DNA of 64,000 bases from an uncultured Eubacteriales bacterium. GTDB lineage: Bacteria > Bacillota > Clostridia > Lachnospirales > Lachnospiraceae. The stretch lies in contig CASFBK010000010.1 in the NCBI GenBank assembly GCA_949292785.1, positions 1 to 64,000 of the forward strand, read 5' to 3'. This document shows, piece by piece, positions 43,711-51,989 of the stretch; positions within the stretch are counted from its first letter, which is position 1; every line of letters starts with the position of its first letter. Made by a program: the position numbers and the translations under genes. The notes under the pieces were generated by a model that saw only the letters and a program-made list of their open reading frames with translations, had not been told where the DNA came from and did not search any database.

Positions 43711-43872
43711 GTGTTGCAGGAGGAAATCAGAAATGATATAATTGAAAGTATCAAAGCGAACCTGCAGTTTGGAAACATAACTGCGGATGATGCCAATCAG
43801 TTACAGAAAAAAGGAATTAACAGAAAAGAACTCTCGGATATGTTCCGGGAGTTTTGCATTGTAATAAAATGA
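43711..43872 (+). CDS. Small unknown protein, possible GTG start
   Basis: A 53-codon frame, GTG start at 43711 (TTG at 43714 is an alternative), preceded by AGAGAGG. The peptide starts with LQEEIRNDIIESIKANLQFG and contains DDANQLQKKGINRKELSDMF, a soluble, charged, helical composition that looks translated. It fills the gap between the MATE and sigma-factor genes. No family recognised. Confidence 0.5.
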   Translation: MLQEEIRNDIIESIKANLQFGNITADDANQLQKKGINRKELSDMFREFCIVIK

Positions 43873-43930
43873 TAAAAAATTTTGTAACGAATGAGACGTT
43901 TGCTGCACTTATCTTATAGGAGGTGAAAAA

Positions 43931-44428
43931 TTGGATAAGCAAAAGATGGAAAAGGTATACCAAGACAATGTAAAGGCAGTCTATAAATATCTGTTCTGCC
44001 TGACTCATGATGCAGATATATCAGAAGAATTGACACAGGAAACCTTTTATCAGGCAACAAAGGGGATTGAGGGATTTCGCGGGGAATGTAAGATTTCCGT
44101 CTGGCTCTGTCAGATAGCGAAACGGCTGTGGTATAAGGAATTAAAACAAAGAAAAGAAATACCCTTGTCAGAAATGACGGAGGAGCCATCCTCTTTTGAG
44201 AATATCGAAAATGAGTATCTTCTTAATATAGAAAAGGTAGAAGTGTTTCGTATGCTGCACCAATTCGATGAAACTACACGGGAGGTCATGTATCTTAGAC
44301 TGACTGGGGAACTGAGCTTTGCAGAAATCGGAAGCATTATGGGAAAAACAGAGAACTGGGCAAGAGTTACCTTTTACCGTGGAAAACAAAAATTGATGAA
44401 AGGAAGAGAAGAATGGAACAAAAATTAA
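43931..44428 (+). CDS. ECF-type RNA polymerase sigma factor
   Basis: 165 aa. Region 2 is visible as YKYLFCLTHDADISEELTQETFYQA (in two parts, about residues 18-42) and region 4 as EVMYLRLTGELSFAEIGSIM with a following WARVTFYRGKQKL helix. The start is TTG at 43931, preceded by the excellent ribosome site AGGAGGTG. It overlaps the anti-sigma gene by 16 bp, the usual coupled arrangement. It probably directs its own operon and envelope-related genes. Confidence 0.92.
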   Translation: MDKQKMEKVYQDNVKAVYKYLFCLTHDADISEELTQETFYQATKGIEGFRGECKISVWLCQIAKRLWYKELKQRKEIPLSEMTEEPSSFENIENEYLLNIEKVEVFRMLHQFDETTREVMYLRLTGELSFAEIGSIMGKTENWARVTFYRGKQKLMKGREEWNKN

Positions 44429-45183
44429 CCTGTGATACCATAAGAGACCTGCTTCCGATGTATGTGGATGAATTAACGAGTGAAGCAACGAATAAATTAG
44501 TAAAAGAGCATGTAAAGGAATGTAAAGAATGTAATAAGATATTAGAAAATATGAAACAACCGATAGAGGTGGAAACAGCGCCTGAGGTAAAGGAGTTCAA
44601 ACAATATCTGAAAAAATCAAGAATCAGTATATTTTACTGGATTATGGGGGCTTCGGCAGTTATAGCAATGTTGACCTGTTTCATTGTAAATCTTGCAGTA
44701 GATGGAAAATTGAGTTGGTTTTTTATTGTCGTTATGGGAATTATCACAGGCTATTTTCCCATCTATACGATGTTGAATGCTAAAAAGCACCGTTTTGTAA
44801 AAGGAGTCGCCGTGGCTAACATCTGTGTTATCTTTCTGTTAGCGGTGATACAGACAGTATTGTATTATCGGATGGGAATTGGAGAACTCTGGTTCTTTTC
44901 CATGGCAGTTCCAATTACTCTGTTGTGGTCTGTATGTATTTGGATTGCTATCGCCTGCAATCAGTTTTTTCATCTTCATCCGGTTCTTTGTGTATCGGTT
45001 CTTGCTTTCCTTGCTGTTCCGGGAAATTTCCTGACAAACTGGCTGGTAGGAGAATATGAAACGCCTGCGGATTATCTTGACAACTTTGTGTCCAATGGAT
45101 TAGGAAACGTAATTGCCGCTGTGGTACTGTTTGTCATCGGAGTAATTATAAGTAAAAGGAATAGAAAGCATGAAATGAAGTAA
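44413..45183 (+). CDS. Zinc-finger anti-sigma factor, membrane protein
   Basis: 256 aa. N-terminal zf-HC2/ZAS-type domain with TCDTIRDLLPMYVDELTS and HVKECKEC (His-x3-Cys-x2-Cys), then about five to six membrane helices from residue 73. Overlap with the sigma gene suggests it holds that sigma factor at the membrane. Its multi-helix membrane part is larger than the single helix of most ZAS anti-sigmas and may itself sense the membrane. A terminator follows. Confidence 0.85.
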   Translation: MEQKLTCDTIRDLLPMYVDELTSEATNKLVKEHVKECKECNKILENMKQPIEVETAPEVKEFKQYLKKSRISIFYWIMGASAVIAMLTCFIVNLAVDGKLSWFFIVVMGIITGYFPIYTMLNAKKHRFVKGVAVANICVIFLLAVIQTVLYYRMGIGELWFFSMAVPITLLWSVCIWIAIACNQFFHLHPVLCVSVLAFLAVPGNFLTNWLVGEYETPADYLDNFVSNGLGNVIAAVVLFVIGVIISKRNRKHEMK

Positions 45184-45222
45184 TGGGGCAGGAAAACAAT
45201 AACGGAAAAATCGGTAAAAAGT

Positions 45223-45254
45223 AAAAGGAGTATCCGTAAGTCGGTACTCCTTTT
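45223..45254 (+). terminator. Rho-independent terminator after anti-sigma gene
   Basis: AAAAGGAGTA (45223-45232) pairs with TACTCCTTTT (45245-45254), continuing into TTTT-rich sequence. Confidence 0.88.
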
Positions 45255-45294
45255 GTCGCATTTTGTAGATTTTGGCAGATTTTTAACAAATTGA

Positions 45295-45323
45295 TTGAAT
45301 TTTCAAAAGAAGTATATTAGAAT
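45295..45323 (+). promoter_or_regulatory. Promoter of nfnAB
   Basis: TTGAAT (45295-45300) and TAGAAT (45318-45323), 17-bp spacer, 47 bp before the nfnA start. Confidence 0.65.
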
Positions 45324-45370
45324 AGAAATGTTGAGAAAAATGTACTAACATTGTAGGCGGAGGTTTGAGT

Positions 45371-46258
45371 ATGTACCCAATCGTAAAAAAGAAAAAACTG
45401 GCTGACAAGATTTATCTTATGGATGTAAAGGCACCGCGTGTAGCAAAGTCCTGTCTGCCCGGACAGTTTGTAATTGTGAAAATGGATGAAGAAGGAGAAC
45501 GTATTCCTCTTACTATCTGTGATTATGACAGAGAAGCAGGGACTATTACCATTGTGTTCCAGACAGTAGGTGCTTCTACAGAGAGAATGTTGAGCTTGGA
45601 AGAAGGAGATGTATTCCAGGACTTTGTAGGACCTTTAGGATGTGCCTCTGAATTGACAGAGACTCCAATCGAAGAATTAAAAAAGAAGAAAATCGTGTTT
45701 ATTGCCGGCGGTGTCGGTACAGCTCCAGTATATCCTCAGGTAAAATGGCTGCATGAAAACGGAGTGGCATGTGATGTTATCATGGGTTCTAAGACAAAGG
45801 ATTTACTGATTCTGGTAGATGAAATGGAAAAGGTTGCAGGAAATCTGTATGTAACCACAGATGATGGTTCTTACGGTTTTCATGGTATGGGAACCAATCA
45901 GTTAGAGGAATTAGTAAATGCAGGGAACAAATATGACTTGTGTATCGCTATTGGACCGATGATTATGATGAAGTTCGTCTGTCTGCTCACAAAGAAATTA
46001 GAGATTCCAACGATTGTTTCTTTAAATCCAATCATGGTAGATGGAACCGGAATGTGCGGTGCATGTCGTGTTACTGTTGGAAACGAAGTAAAGTTCGCAT
46101 GTGTAGACGGACCGGAGTTTGACGGACATCTGGTAGACTTTGACCAGGCGATGAAGCGTCAGCAGATGTATAAGACAGAAGAAGGAAAAGCTATCTTAAA
46201 AGTGCAGGAAGGTGACACACATCACGGTGGCTGCGGACATTGCGGAGGTGACAAATAA
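45371..46258 (+). CDS. nfnA: NADH-dependent ferredoxin:NADP+ oxidoreductase, small subunit
   Basis: 295 aa from the ATG at 45371, chosen over TTG at 45365 because GGCGGAGG is then correctly spaced. FAD-binding barrel, NAD-binding fold (FIAGGVGTAPVYPQVKWL) and a [2Fe-2S] region with GTGMCGACRVTVGNEVKFAC and a Cys/Gly tail HHGGCGHCGG. With NfnB it couples NADH and reduced ferredoxin to NADP+ by electron bifurcation. Its stop overlaps the NfnB start by one base. SudB-type sulfide dehydrogenase or GltB-like reductase is the alternative annotation. Confidence 0.88.
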   Translation: MYPIVKKKKLADKIYLMDVKAPRVAKSCLPGQFVIVKMDEEGERIPLTICDYDREAGTITIVFQTVGASTERMLSLEEGDVFQDFVGPLGCASELTETPIEELKKKKIVFIAGGVGTAPVYPQVKWLHENGVACDVIMGSKTKDLLILVDEMEKVAGNLYVTTDDGSYGFHGMGTNQLEELVNAGNKYDLCIAIGPMIMMKFVCLLTKKLEIPTIVSLNPIMVDGTGMCGACRVTVGNEVKFACVDGPEFDGHLVDFDQAMKRQQMYKTEEGKAILKVQEGDTHHGGCGHCGGDK

Positions 46259-47643
46259 TGGATGTAATGAAGAAAGTACCAGTAAGAGAGCAGGAACCGC
46301 AGGTTCGTGCCAAGAATTTTGAAGAAGTATGTTTAGGATATAATAAAGAAGAAGCAATGGCAGAAGCTTCCAGATGCTTAAATTGTAAAAATGCACAGTG
46401 TGTGAAAGGCTGTCCCGTTTCTATTGATATTCCGGGATTTGTTTCACAGGTAAAGGAAGGAAACTTCGAGGAAGCATATCACATTATCAGTAAGTCAAGT
46501 GCACTTCCGGCAGTATGTGGTCGTGTTTGTCCGCAGGAAAGCCAGTGTGAAGGAAAGTGTATTCGCGGAATCAAGGGCGAAGCTGTCTCCATTGGTAAGA
46601 TGGAACGTTTCGTGGCAGACTGGGCAAGAGAAAATGGAATTAAGCCACAGCCTGCAGCAGAGAAAAAGGGTCATAAGGTGGCTGTTATCGGTTCCGGCCC
46701 TGCAGGACTTACCTGTGCGGGAGATTTGGCAAAAATGGGATATGATGTTACCATTTTTGAGGCACTGCATGAAGCTGGCGGCGTGTTGATTTACGGTATT
46801 CCGGAATTCCGTCTGCCAAAGGATAAAGTAGTAGCAAAAGAAATCGAGAATGTAAAAGCATTAGGCGTTAAGATTGAGACAAATGTGGTTATCGGAAAAG
46901 CAGGAACCATCGATGAACTGATGGAAGAAGAAGGCTTTGAAGCTGTATTTATTGGTTCCGGTGCAGGACTTCCAAGATTTATGGGAATTCCGGGAGAGCA
47001 GGCAAACGGCGTATTCTCTGCCAACGAGTTCTTGACCAGAAATAACCTGATGAAAGCGTTTAAGGATGAGTACGATACTCCAATTATGAGAGGAAAGAAG
47101 GTTGCAGTCGTAGGCGGCGGTAACGTAGCTATGGATGCGGCAAGAACAGCTTTAAGACTTGGAGCAGAAGTACATATTGTATACAGAAGAAGTGAATCCG
47201 AGCTTCCTGCCCGTGTGGAGGAAGTACACCATGCCAAGGAAGAGGGAATTATCTTTGATTTACTCACCAATCCTACTGAGATTCTCGTGGATGAAAATGG
47301 CTGGGTAAAGGGAATGACCTGTATCCGTATGGAATTAGGGGAACCGGATGAATCCGGAAGAAGAAGTCCGGTAGAGGTTCCGGGTTCTGAATTCGAGTTA
47401 GAATTAGATACGGTTATTATGTCTCTTGGAACTTCACCGAATCCATTGATTTCTTCTACAACGAAGGGACTGGAAATTAATAGAAGAAAATGTATCGTAG
47501 CGGAGGAAGAGAATGGTGCGACCAGTAAACCGGGCGTTTTTGCCGGTGGAGATGCCGTTACAGGAGCAGCAACTGTAATTCTTGCCATGGGAGCAGGAAA
47601 AGCAGCCGCAAAAGGTATTGACGAATACCTTTCTAACAAGTAA
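46258..47643 (+). CDS. nfnB: NADH-dependent ferredoxin:NADP+ oxidoreductase, large subunit (GltD-like)
   Basis: 461 aa. N-terminal iron-sulfur domain (CLNCKNAQCVKGCPVSIDIP, then CGRVCPQESQCEGKC), then two Rossmann nucleotide-binding regions (VAVIGSGPAGLTCAGDLAKM and VAVVGGGNVAMDAARTALRL) and FAGGDAVTGAATVILAMGAG at the end. This is the glutamate-synthase small-subunit fold used as the NADPH side of NfnAB. No large glutamate synthase gene is adjacent, supporting Nfn over glutamate synthesis. Confidence 0.9.
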   Translation: MDVMKKVPVREQEPQVRAKNFEEVCLGYNKEEAMAEASRCLNCKNAQCVKGCPVSIDIPGFVSQVKEGNFEEAYHIISKSSALPAVCGRVCPQESQCEGKCIRGIKGEAVSIGKMERFVADWARENGIKPQPAAEKKGHKVAVIGSGPAGLTCAGDLAKMGYDVTIFEALHEAGGVLIYGIPEFRLPKDKVVAKEIENVKALGVKIETNVVIGKAGTIDELMEEEGFEAVFIGSGAGLPRFMGIPGEQANGVFSANEFLTRNNLMKAFKDEYDTPIMRGKKVAVVGGGNVAMDAARTALRLGAEVHIVYRRSESELPARVEEVHHAKEEGIIFDLLTNPTEILVDENGWVKGMTCIRMELGEPDESGRRSPVEVPGSEFELELDTVIMSLGTSPNPLISSTTKGLEINRRKCIVAEEENGATSKPGVFAGGDAVTGAATVILAMGAGKAAAKGIDEYLSNK

Positions 47644-47662
47644 AATAGATGTGACAAATGAT

Positions 47663-47696
47663 AAGGGGATTACCAATATTGGTAAATCCCCTTTCT
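47663..47696 (+). terminator. Rho-independent terminator after nfnAB
   Basis: AAGGGGATT-ACCAA pairs with TTGGT-AAATCCCCTT around a short loop (47663-47694), then T residues. Confidence 0.85.
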
Positions 47697-47763
47697 AAAT
47701 CAACAAGAAGAAACAGCGAATATTTCCATAGGAATTGGAAAGGCTAAAAAGGAGGAACCAGGT

Positions 47764-48930
47764 ATGAAAGATATTACGGTAACAGACAGCATTTTGTATA
47801 TAGGAGCAGATGATAAGGATTTAGACTTATTTGAAAGCCAGTACATAATTCCAAATGGGGTTTCCTATAACTCATATGTAATTATGGATGAAAAGATTGC
47901 GGTGATGGATACGGTAGATGCCAGAAGAGCAGAGGAGTGGCTGGACAATCTGGATAAGGCATTAGCAGGCAGAACACCGGATTATCTGATTGTGTCCCAT
48001 ATGGAGCCGGATCATGCAGCAAATATTCAGAGACTGGTAGAAAAATATCCGGAAATGAAGGTTGTTGGCAATCCTAAGACATTTCCGATGATTGGACAGT
48101 TTTTTGATGTCGATTTATCAGAGCGTTCTGTTGTTGTGAAAGAAGGGGAAACGCTGAACCTTGGAAAGCATGAGCTTCAGTTTTTCATGGCGCCAATGGT
48201 ACACTGGCCAGAGGTTATGGTTACTTATGAGAAGAGCGAGAAGATTCTTTTTTCCGCAGATGGCTTCGGTAAGTTTGGTGCATTGGATGTGGAAGAAGAC
48301 TGGGCTTGCGAAGCAAGACGTTACTATTTCAATATTGTCGGAAAATATGGTGTTCAGGTACAGGCATTATTGAAAAAAGCAGCAACCCTTGATATTGCTA
48401 TGATTTGTCCATTACATGGTCCTATTTTAAAGGAAAATCTGGGATATTATATCGGAAAATACGATACATGGAGCAAGTACGAGGCAGAGGATGACGGCGT
48501 ATTAGTAGCATATGCTTCCATTCATGGCAATACCAGAAAAGCAGCAGAAAAGATGAAAGAAATTTTGGAAGCAAAAGGAGCTGCTAAGGTGGCTATTGCA
48601 GATTTATCCAGAGATGATATGGCAGAAGCAGTAGAAGATGCATTCCGTTATGATAAGGTAGTTCTTGCGGCAGCAACCTATGATGGAGGGGTATTCCCAT
48701 GTATGGAAGACTTCCTGCATCACTTAAAGAGCAAAAATTATCAGAAGCGTAAAATTGCAATCATTGAAAATGGTTCTTGGGGACCAATGGCAGCAAAGAC
48801 CATGAAGGGAATTCTGGAAGGAATGAAGGAACTGGATATTTGTGAAAAGACAGTTACCATTAAGTCTGCCATGAAGCAGGAAAATATTGCACAGATGGAA
48901 GAACTGGCAGAAGAGCTGTTGGCAAAATAG
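47764..48930 (+). CDS. fprA: Class A flavodiiron protein
   Basis: 388 aa cytoplasmic oxygen (or nitric oxide) reductase. Metallo-beta-lactamase-like domain with di-iron ligands in HMEPDHAAN (His79, Glu81, Asp83, His84), MVHWPEVM, FSADGFGKFG and CPLHGPIL; residues about 255-388 are a flavodoxin domain (VAYASIHGNTRKAAEKM). It detoxifies oxygen using electrons from rubredoxin or a flavin reductase, neither of which is adjacent. AAAAGGAGGAAC precedes the ATG. The sdaAB gene begins 37 bp later. Confidence 0.93.
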   Translation: MKDITVTDSILYIGADDKDLDLFESQYIIPNGVSYNSYVIMDEKIAVMDTVDARRAEEWLDNLDKALAGRTPDYLIVSHMEPDHAANIQRLVEKYPEMKVVGNPKTFPMIGQFFDVDLSERSVVVKEGETLNLGKHELQFFMAPMVHWPEVMVTYEKSEKILFSADGFGKFGALDVEEDWACEARRYYFNIVGKYGVQVQALLKKAATLDIAMICPLHGPILKENLGYYIGKYDTWSKYEAEDDGVLVAYASIHGNTRKAAEKMKEILEAKGAAKVAIADLSRDDMAEAVEDAFRYDKVVLAAATYDGGVFPCMEDFLHHLKSKNYQKRKIAIIENGSWGPMAAKTMKGILEGMKELDICEKTVTIKSAMKQENIAQMEELAEELLAK

Positions 48931-48967
48931 GAAGCAGATATTAGAAAGCAAGTATTAGGAAACAGAT

Positions 48968-49633
48968 ATGAATTTATTTGATATTGTAGGCCCTGTTATG
49001 GTTGGACCCTCCAGCTCTCATACGGCTGGTGCAGTACGAATTGGATATATTGCAAGATTACTGTTGAATGAAACGGTGAAAAAGGCGGAGATTTATCTCC
49101 ATGGCTCTTTTTTGGCAACCGGAAAGGGGCACGGTACGGACCGTGCCCTGATTGCAGGACTGCTTGGAATGCATCCGGAGGATGAGAGGATTCCAAACAG
49201 CTTTCAGGTTGCAAAGGAGCAGGGGATGGAGTTTTCTTTTGCAGGAATTGAGCTTCGGGATGCCCATCCCAATTCCGTTCTGATGAAGCTGAGCGGAACA
49301 TCAGGGAGAGAACTGGAAGTAGAAGCAGCTTCCCTGGGGGGCGGCAGAATCAAAATCTGTAAGCTGGATGGTCTGGAAGCCAACTTCTGCGGAGATTATC
49401 CAACTCTTATTGTGCACAACTTAGACCAGCCGGGGCATGTGGCAGAGGTCACATCTATGCTGGCACATAAATCAGTGAATATTGCCACCATGCAGTTGTA
49501 CCGTGACAAGCGGGGCGGCGACGCTGTTATGATAATTGAATGTGATAAAGAGGTGCCTGCTGAGTCTGTAAAGTGGCTGGAGAAGTTAGAGGGAATCCGT
49601 AAGGTGACATATTTAAGTCTGACAGAAAAGTAA
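48968..49633 (+). CDS. sdaAB: L-serine dehydratase, beta subunit
   Basis: 221 aa. GPSSSHTAGAVRIG near the N-terminus is the family signature; residues about 148-221 form an ACT domain (VHNLDQPGHVAEVTSMLAHK, MIIECDKEVP). With the alpha subunit it deaminates L-serine to pyruvate and ammonia using an oxygen-sensitive [4Fe-4S] cluster. The alpha gene starts 12 bp later. Confidence 0.95.
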   Translation: MNLFDIVGPVMVGPSSSHTAGAVRIGYIARLLLNETVKKAEIYLHGSFLATGKGHGTDRALIAGLLGMHPEDERIPNSFQVAKEQGMEFSFAGIELRDAHPNSVLMKLSGTSGRELEVEAASLGGGRIKICKLDGLEANFCGDYPTLIVHNLDQPGHVAEVTSMLAHKSVNIATMQLYRDKRGGDAVMIIECDKEVPAESVKWLEKLEGIRKVTYLSLTEK

Positions 49634-49645
49634 GGAGCTTACAAT

Positions 49646-50515
49646 ATGAGTTTTAAATCATTAAAAGAAATTGTAGACAGTGCCAGAGAGCAGGAAAAGC
49701 CTTTTTGGAGAATCATTATGGAAGATGATATGTCAGAACGGATGGTATCGGAAGAGCAATCCTTTGGCACCATGAAGCAAATGTATGATACCATGCGGCT
49801 TGCGGATAAGTCTTATGATGAAAAACTAAAATCAGCCAGTGAGCTGGTAGGCGGCGATGGCAGGAGGATGAAAGATGCAGTAGAGCATGGAAAGACCATG
49901 TCCGGTGATTTCATGGGTGAAGTCATGGGAAAGGCATTAAAGATGGGAGAATCCAATGCATGTATGAAGCGGATTGTAGCGGCTCCTACGGCAGGCTCCT
50001 GCGGTGTCATGCCAGCCGTGTTTTTGACCTATCAGGAAAAATATCATGTTTCCGATGAGAAAATGACGGAGGCTATGTTCGTGGCAGCAGGGATTGGTAC
50101 AGTCATTGCAGAACGGGCATTTATTGCAGGAGCTACCGGAGGTTGTCAGGCGGAAATCGGCAGTGCAAGTGCTATGGCGGCAGGCGGACTTGCTTATCTG
50201 CAGGGTGGCAGGGAACCGGAGATTGTCCATGCGGCAGCAATGGCATTAAAAAGTCTTTTAGGATTAGTCTGTGACCCGGTGGCAGGACTGGTGGAGGTGC
50301 CTTGCGTCAAGCGTAATGTAATTGGTGCTGTCAATGCCATTACCAGTGCAGATATGGCAATGGCAGGTATCGTTAGCCGTATTCCGCCGGATGAGGTAAT
50401 TGATGCCATGCGTTCTATTGGAATGGCATTGCCAAGCTCCTTAAAAGAGACCGGAGAAGGCGGTCTTGCGGCAACGCCTACCGGAGAAGAAATTGCCAGG
50501 AGAATATCAGAATAA
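49646..50515 (+). CDS. sdaAA: L-serine dehydratase, iron-sulfur alpha subunit
   Basis: 289 aa catalytic subunit. Cluster Cys are in APTAGSCGVMPAVFL (about residues 112-126), GATGGCQAEIGSASAMAAG and LVCDPVAGLVEVPCVKRN. AAGGAGCTTAC upstream of the ATG. A strong terminator follows. The two-subunit form is the normal one in Clostridia and is oxygen-labile, which may explain the flavodiiron gene next door. Confidence 0.95.
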   Translation: MSFKSLKEIVDSAREQEKPFWRIIMEDDMSERMVSEEQSFGTMKQMYDTMRLADKSYDEKLKSASELVGGDGRRMKDAVEHGKTMSGDFMGEVMGKALKMGESNACMKRIVAAPTAGSCGVMPAVFLTYQEKYHVSDEKMTEAMFVAAGIGTVIAERAFIAGATGGCQAEIGSASAMAAGGLAYLQGGREPEIVHAAAMALKSLLGLVCDPVAGLVEVPCVKRNVIGAVNAITSADMAMAGIVSRIPPDEVIDAMRSIGMALPSSLKETGEGGLAATPTGEEIARRISE

Positions 50516-50537
50516 TGTTAAAACATGTAATAGTAAG

Positions 50538-50576
50538 AAAAGACTGAATTTCCGAAAAATGGGATTCAGTCTTTTT
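50538..50576 (+). terminator. Rho-independent terminator after sdaAA
   Basis: AAAAGACTGAAT (50538-50549) pairs with ATTCAGTCTTTT (50564-50575), continuing into T. Copy B of the composite repeat begins immediately after. Confidence 0.9.
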
Positions 50577-50766
50577 ATATCATAGGAATACCTCGTTACA
50601 TCAACTATAAAAGCATTGATTTTCCTATGATATAAAAACGCTCCGCTAAGGATGCGCAATCGCACAAGCGGTAAAATGTCGCAAGCGACTGTGCTCGGCG
50701 CGCAAAGTGCCCAAGTCCCTCATGAGTGAGGGAGCTAGGGAGTTGAAAGTGGACTTGTTCACTTTA
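50577..50766 (+). repeat. Composite structured repeat, copy B (complete)
   Basis: Left hairpin: 12-bp perfect arms 50577-50588 and 50622-50633 with a 33-nt loop. Core 50634-50700: TGCG-CAAT-CGCA hairpin, then GTCG-CAAG-CGAC hairpin and TGTGCTCGGCG, nearly identical to copy C and copy A. Right hairpin: arms 50704-50718 and 50751-50765 with a small internal loop, enclosing TCCCTC/GAGGGA. Arm sequences differ from the other copies while self-complementarity is kept. It ends about 10 bp before the scrR operator. Confidence 0.8.
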
Positions 50767-50776
50767 ATATAGTTTT

Positions 50777-50796
50777 TTGTGGAATCGGTTACATAT
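50777..50796 (-). promoter_or_regulatory. LacI-type operator in front of scrR
   Basis: TTGTGGAATCGGTTACATAT matches the reverse complement of the operator at 51954-51973 at 18 of 20 positions. It is 44 bp upstream of the scrR start and implies autoregulation. Confidence 0.75.
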
Positions 50797-50839
50797 TTGT
50801 GGTACACTGAAAGGGAATTAGAAAAAGAGGTGTTTTATT

Positions 50840-51832
50840 ATGGAAAAAAAGGTTACTATGGCAGATATTGCCAGACTTTCCGGTGTGGGAAAAAGTACGG
50901 TCTCACGTTATTTTAACGGAGGATATGTAAAGGAGGAGACCAGAAAGCGAATTCAAAAGGTAATTGAAGACTATGATTATGAACCCAATACTTTTGCGCG
51001 TCTGAATGCGAAGGAAAGTAATGTGATTGGAGTGGTAGTGCCTACTTTAAACTCCAAGATTACAGGCAGAGTCATTACAAGTATTGACCGATATCTGAGG
51101 GAACGTGGATATACTACAATTATCAAAAGCTCGGACCATGATGTTTCCCTGGAGCTTCAGAATCTGAAACGTCTGGCAAGACTGAATGTGGATGGCATTA
51201 TTTTAAGTGCGTTATCGGTTACTTCCGAACAGGAAGCGGCTGTAAAAGAAGCTGGGATTCCGGTGGTAGTTTTAGCCCAGAATTATCCTTCCGGTATTTG
51301 TGTTCTGGATGATGATTATGGAGCGGGGTATGCCATGGGAACATATATTGGAAAGAGAAAATTCCAAAAGGTAGGATATGTAGGAATTTCACAAAGAGAT
51401 GAGGCAGTGGGAATCGTCCGGAAAAAAGGTGTCATGGAGGGGGTGGCAGCCGAAGGAATTCACCAGGTATATATTGCTCTGGGAGATTACAGCTTTGAAA
51501 GTGGCTATGAAGCAGCAAAAGAGCTTTTGGACAAGGAGAAAAAGTTAGAAGCAATCATCTGTGCCACAGACCGAATGGCATTTGGCGTTTACAAATATTT
51601 AGGAGAGATGGGACTTCGCATCCCGGAGGATGTGTCAGTGTCAGGGTTTGGAGGATATGATGAAAGTGAGCTTTTAAATCCGGCGTTGACAACCTTGAAG
51701 TTTGATTCTTATCGTGTGGGAGCGTTGGGAGCCGAAACACTGCTTAAAATAATTTCAGGTGAAAAGGTTTCCACAAAACAAATGGTAGGGTTTGAATTTA
51801 TTGAAGGTGGAAGTGTAAGAAAAACAGAGTAA
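50840..51832 (+). CDS. scrR: LacI-family sucrose regulon repressor
   Basis: 330 aa. N-terminal helix-turn-helix TMADIARLSGVGKSTVSRYF (residues 5-24), then a periplasmic-binding-like effector domain (IGVVVPTLNSKITGRVITSI; ICATDRMAFGVYKYLGEMGLRIPEDVSVSGFGG). It precedes the sucrose PTS genes and three matching operators lie in front of it and of the PTS gene, so it probably represses both until the sugar or its phosphate is present. AAAAAGAGGTG is the ribosome site. Confidence 0.9.
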   Translation: MEKKVTMADIARLSGVGKSTVSRYFNGGYVKEETRKRIQKVIEDYDYEPNTFARLNAKESNVIGVVVPTLNSKITGRVITSIDRYLRERGYTTIIKSSDHDVSLELQNLKRLARLNVDGIILSALSVTSEQEAAVKEAGIPVVVLAQNYPSGICVLDDDYGAGYAMGTYIGKRKFQKVGYVGISQRDEAVGIVRKKGVMEGVAAEGIHQVYIALGDYSFESGYEAAKELLDKEKKLEAIICATDRMAFGVYKYLGEMGLRIPEDVSVSGFGGYDESELLNPALTTLKFDSYRVGALGAETLLKIISGEKVSTKQMVGFEFIEGGSVRKTE

Positions 51833-51888
51833 TATACGGGTCTTTGTATAAATTAAATAAAAATGAATGAAAAGATTTGTATAATATT

Positions 51889-51908
51889 TTGTGGAACCGA
51901 TGCCATAA
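51889..51908 (+). promoter_or_regulatory. Upstream ScrR operator of the PTS gene
   Basis: TTGTGGAACCGATGCCATAA; shares GGAACCGAT-CCA with the operator at 51954. Centre-to-centre distance to that site is 65 bp, and the promoter lies between them, fitting DNA looping. Confidence 0.75.
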
Positions 51909-51913
51909 AAGTG

Positions 51914-51942
51914 TTGAAATTAGAAAATAGTTGTATTATAAT
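51914..51942 (+). promoter_or_regulatory. Promoter of the sucrose PTS operon
   Basis: TTGAAA (51914-51919) and TATAAT (51937-51942), 17-bp spacer, flanked on both sides by ScrR-type operators. Confidence 0.85.
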
Positions 51943-51953
51943 AAAATCAACAA

Positions 51954-51973
51954 ATATGGAACCGATACCACAA
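51954..51973 (+). promoter_or_regulatory. Downstream ScrR operator of the PTS gene
   Basis: ATATGGAACCGATACCACAA lies just after the expected transcription start and close to the ribosome site, where bound repressor would block the polymerase. Confidence 0.78.
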
Positions 51974-51989
51974 AAAGGAGGAGAACGGT

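Noticed and set aside
46791-47657. 288-aa minus-strand open frame opposite nfnB
   Set aside because: Low-complexity Ser/Pro-rich antisense product of a clearly conserved gene.
50577-50766. Copy B as a complete insertion sequence
   Set aside because: No transposase or target-site duplication was seen; at most it is a small non-autonomous element.
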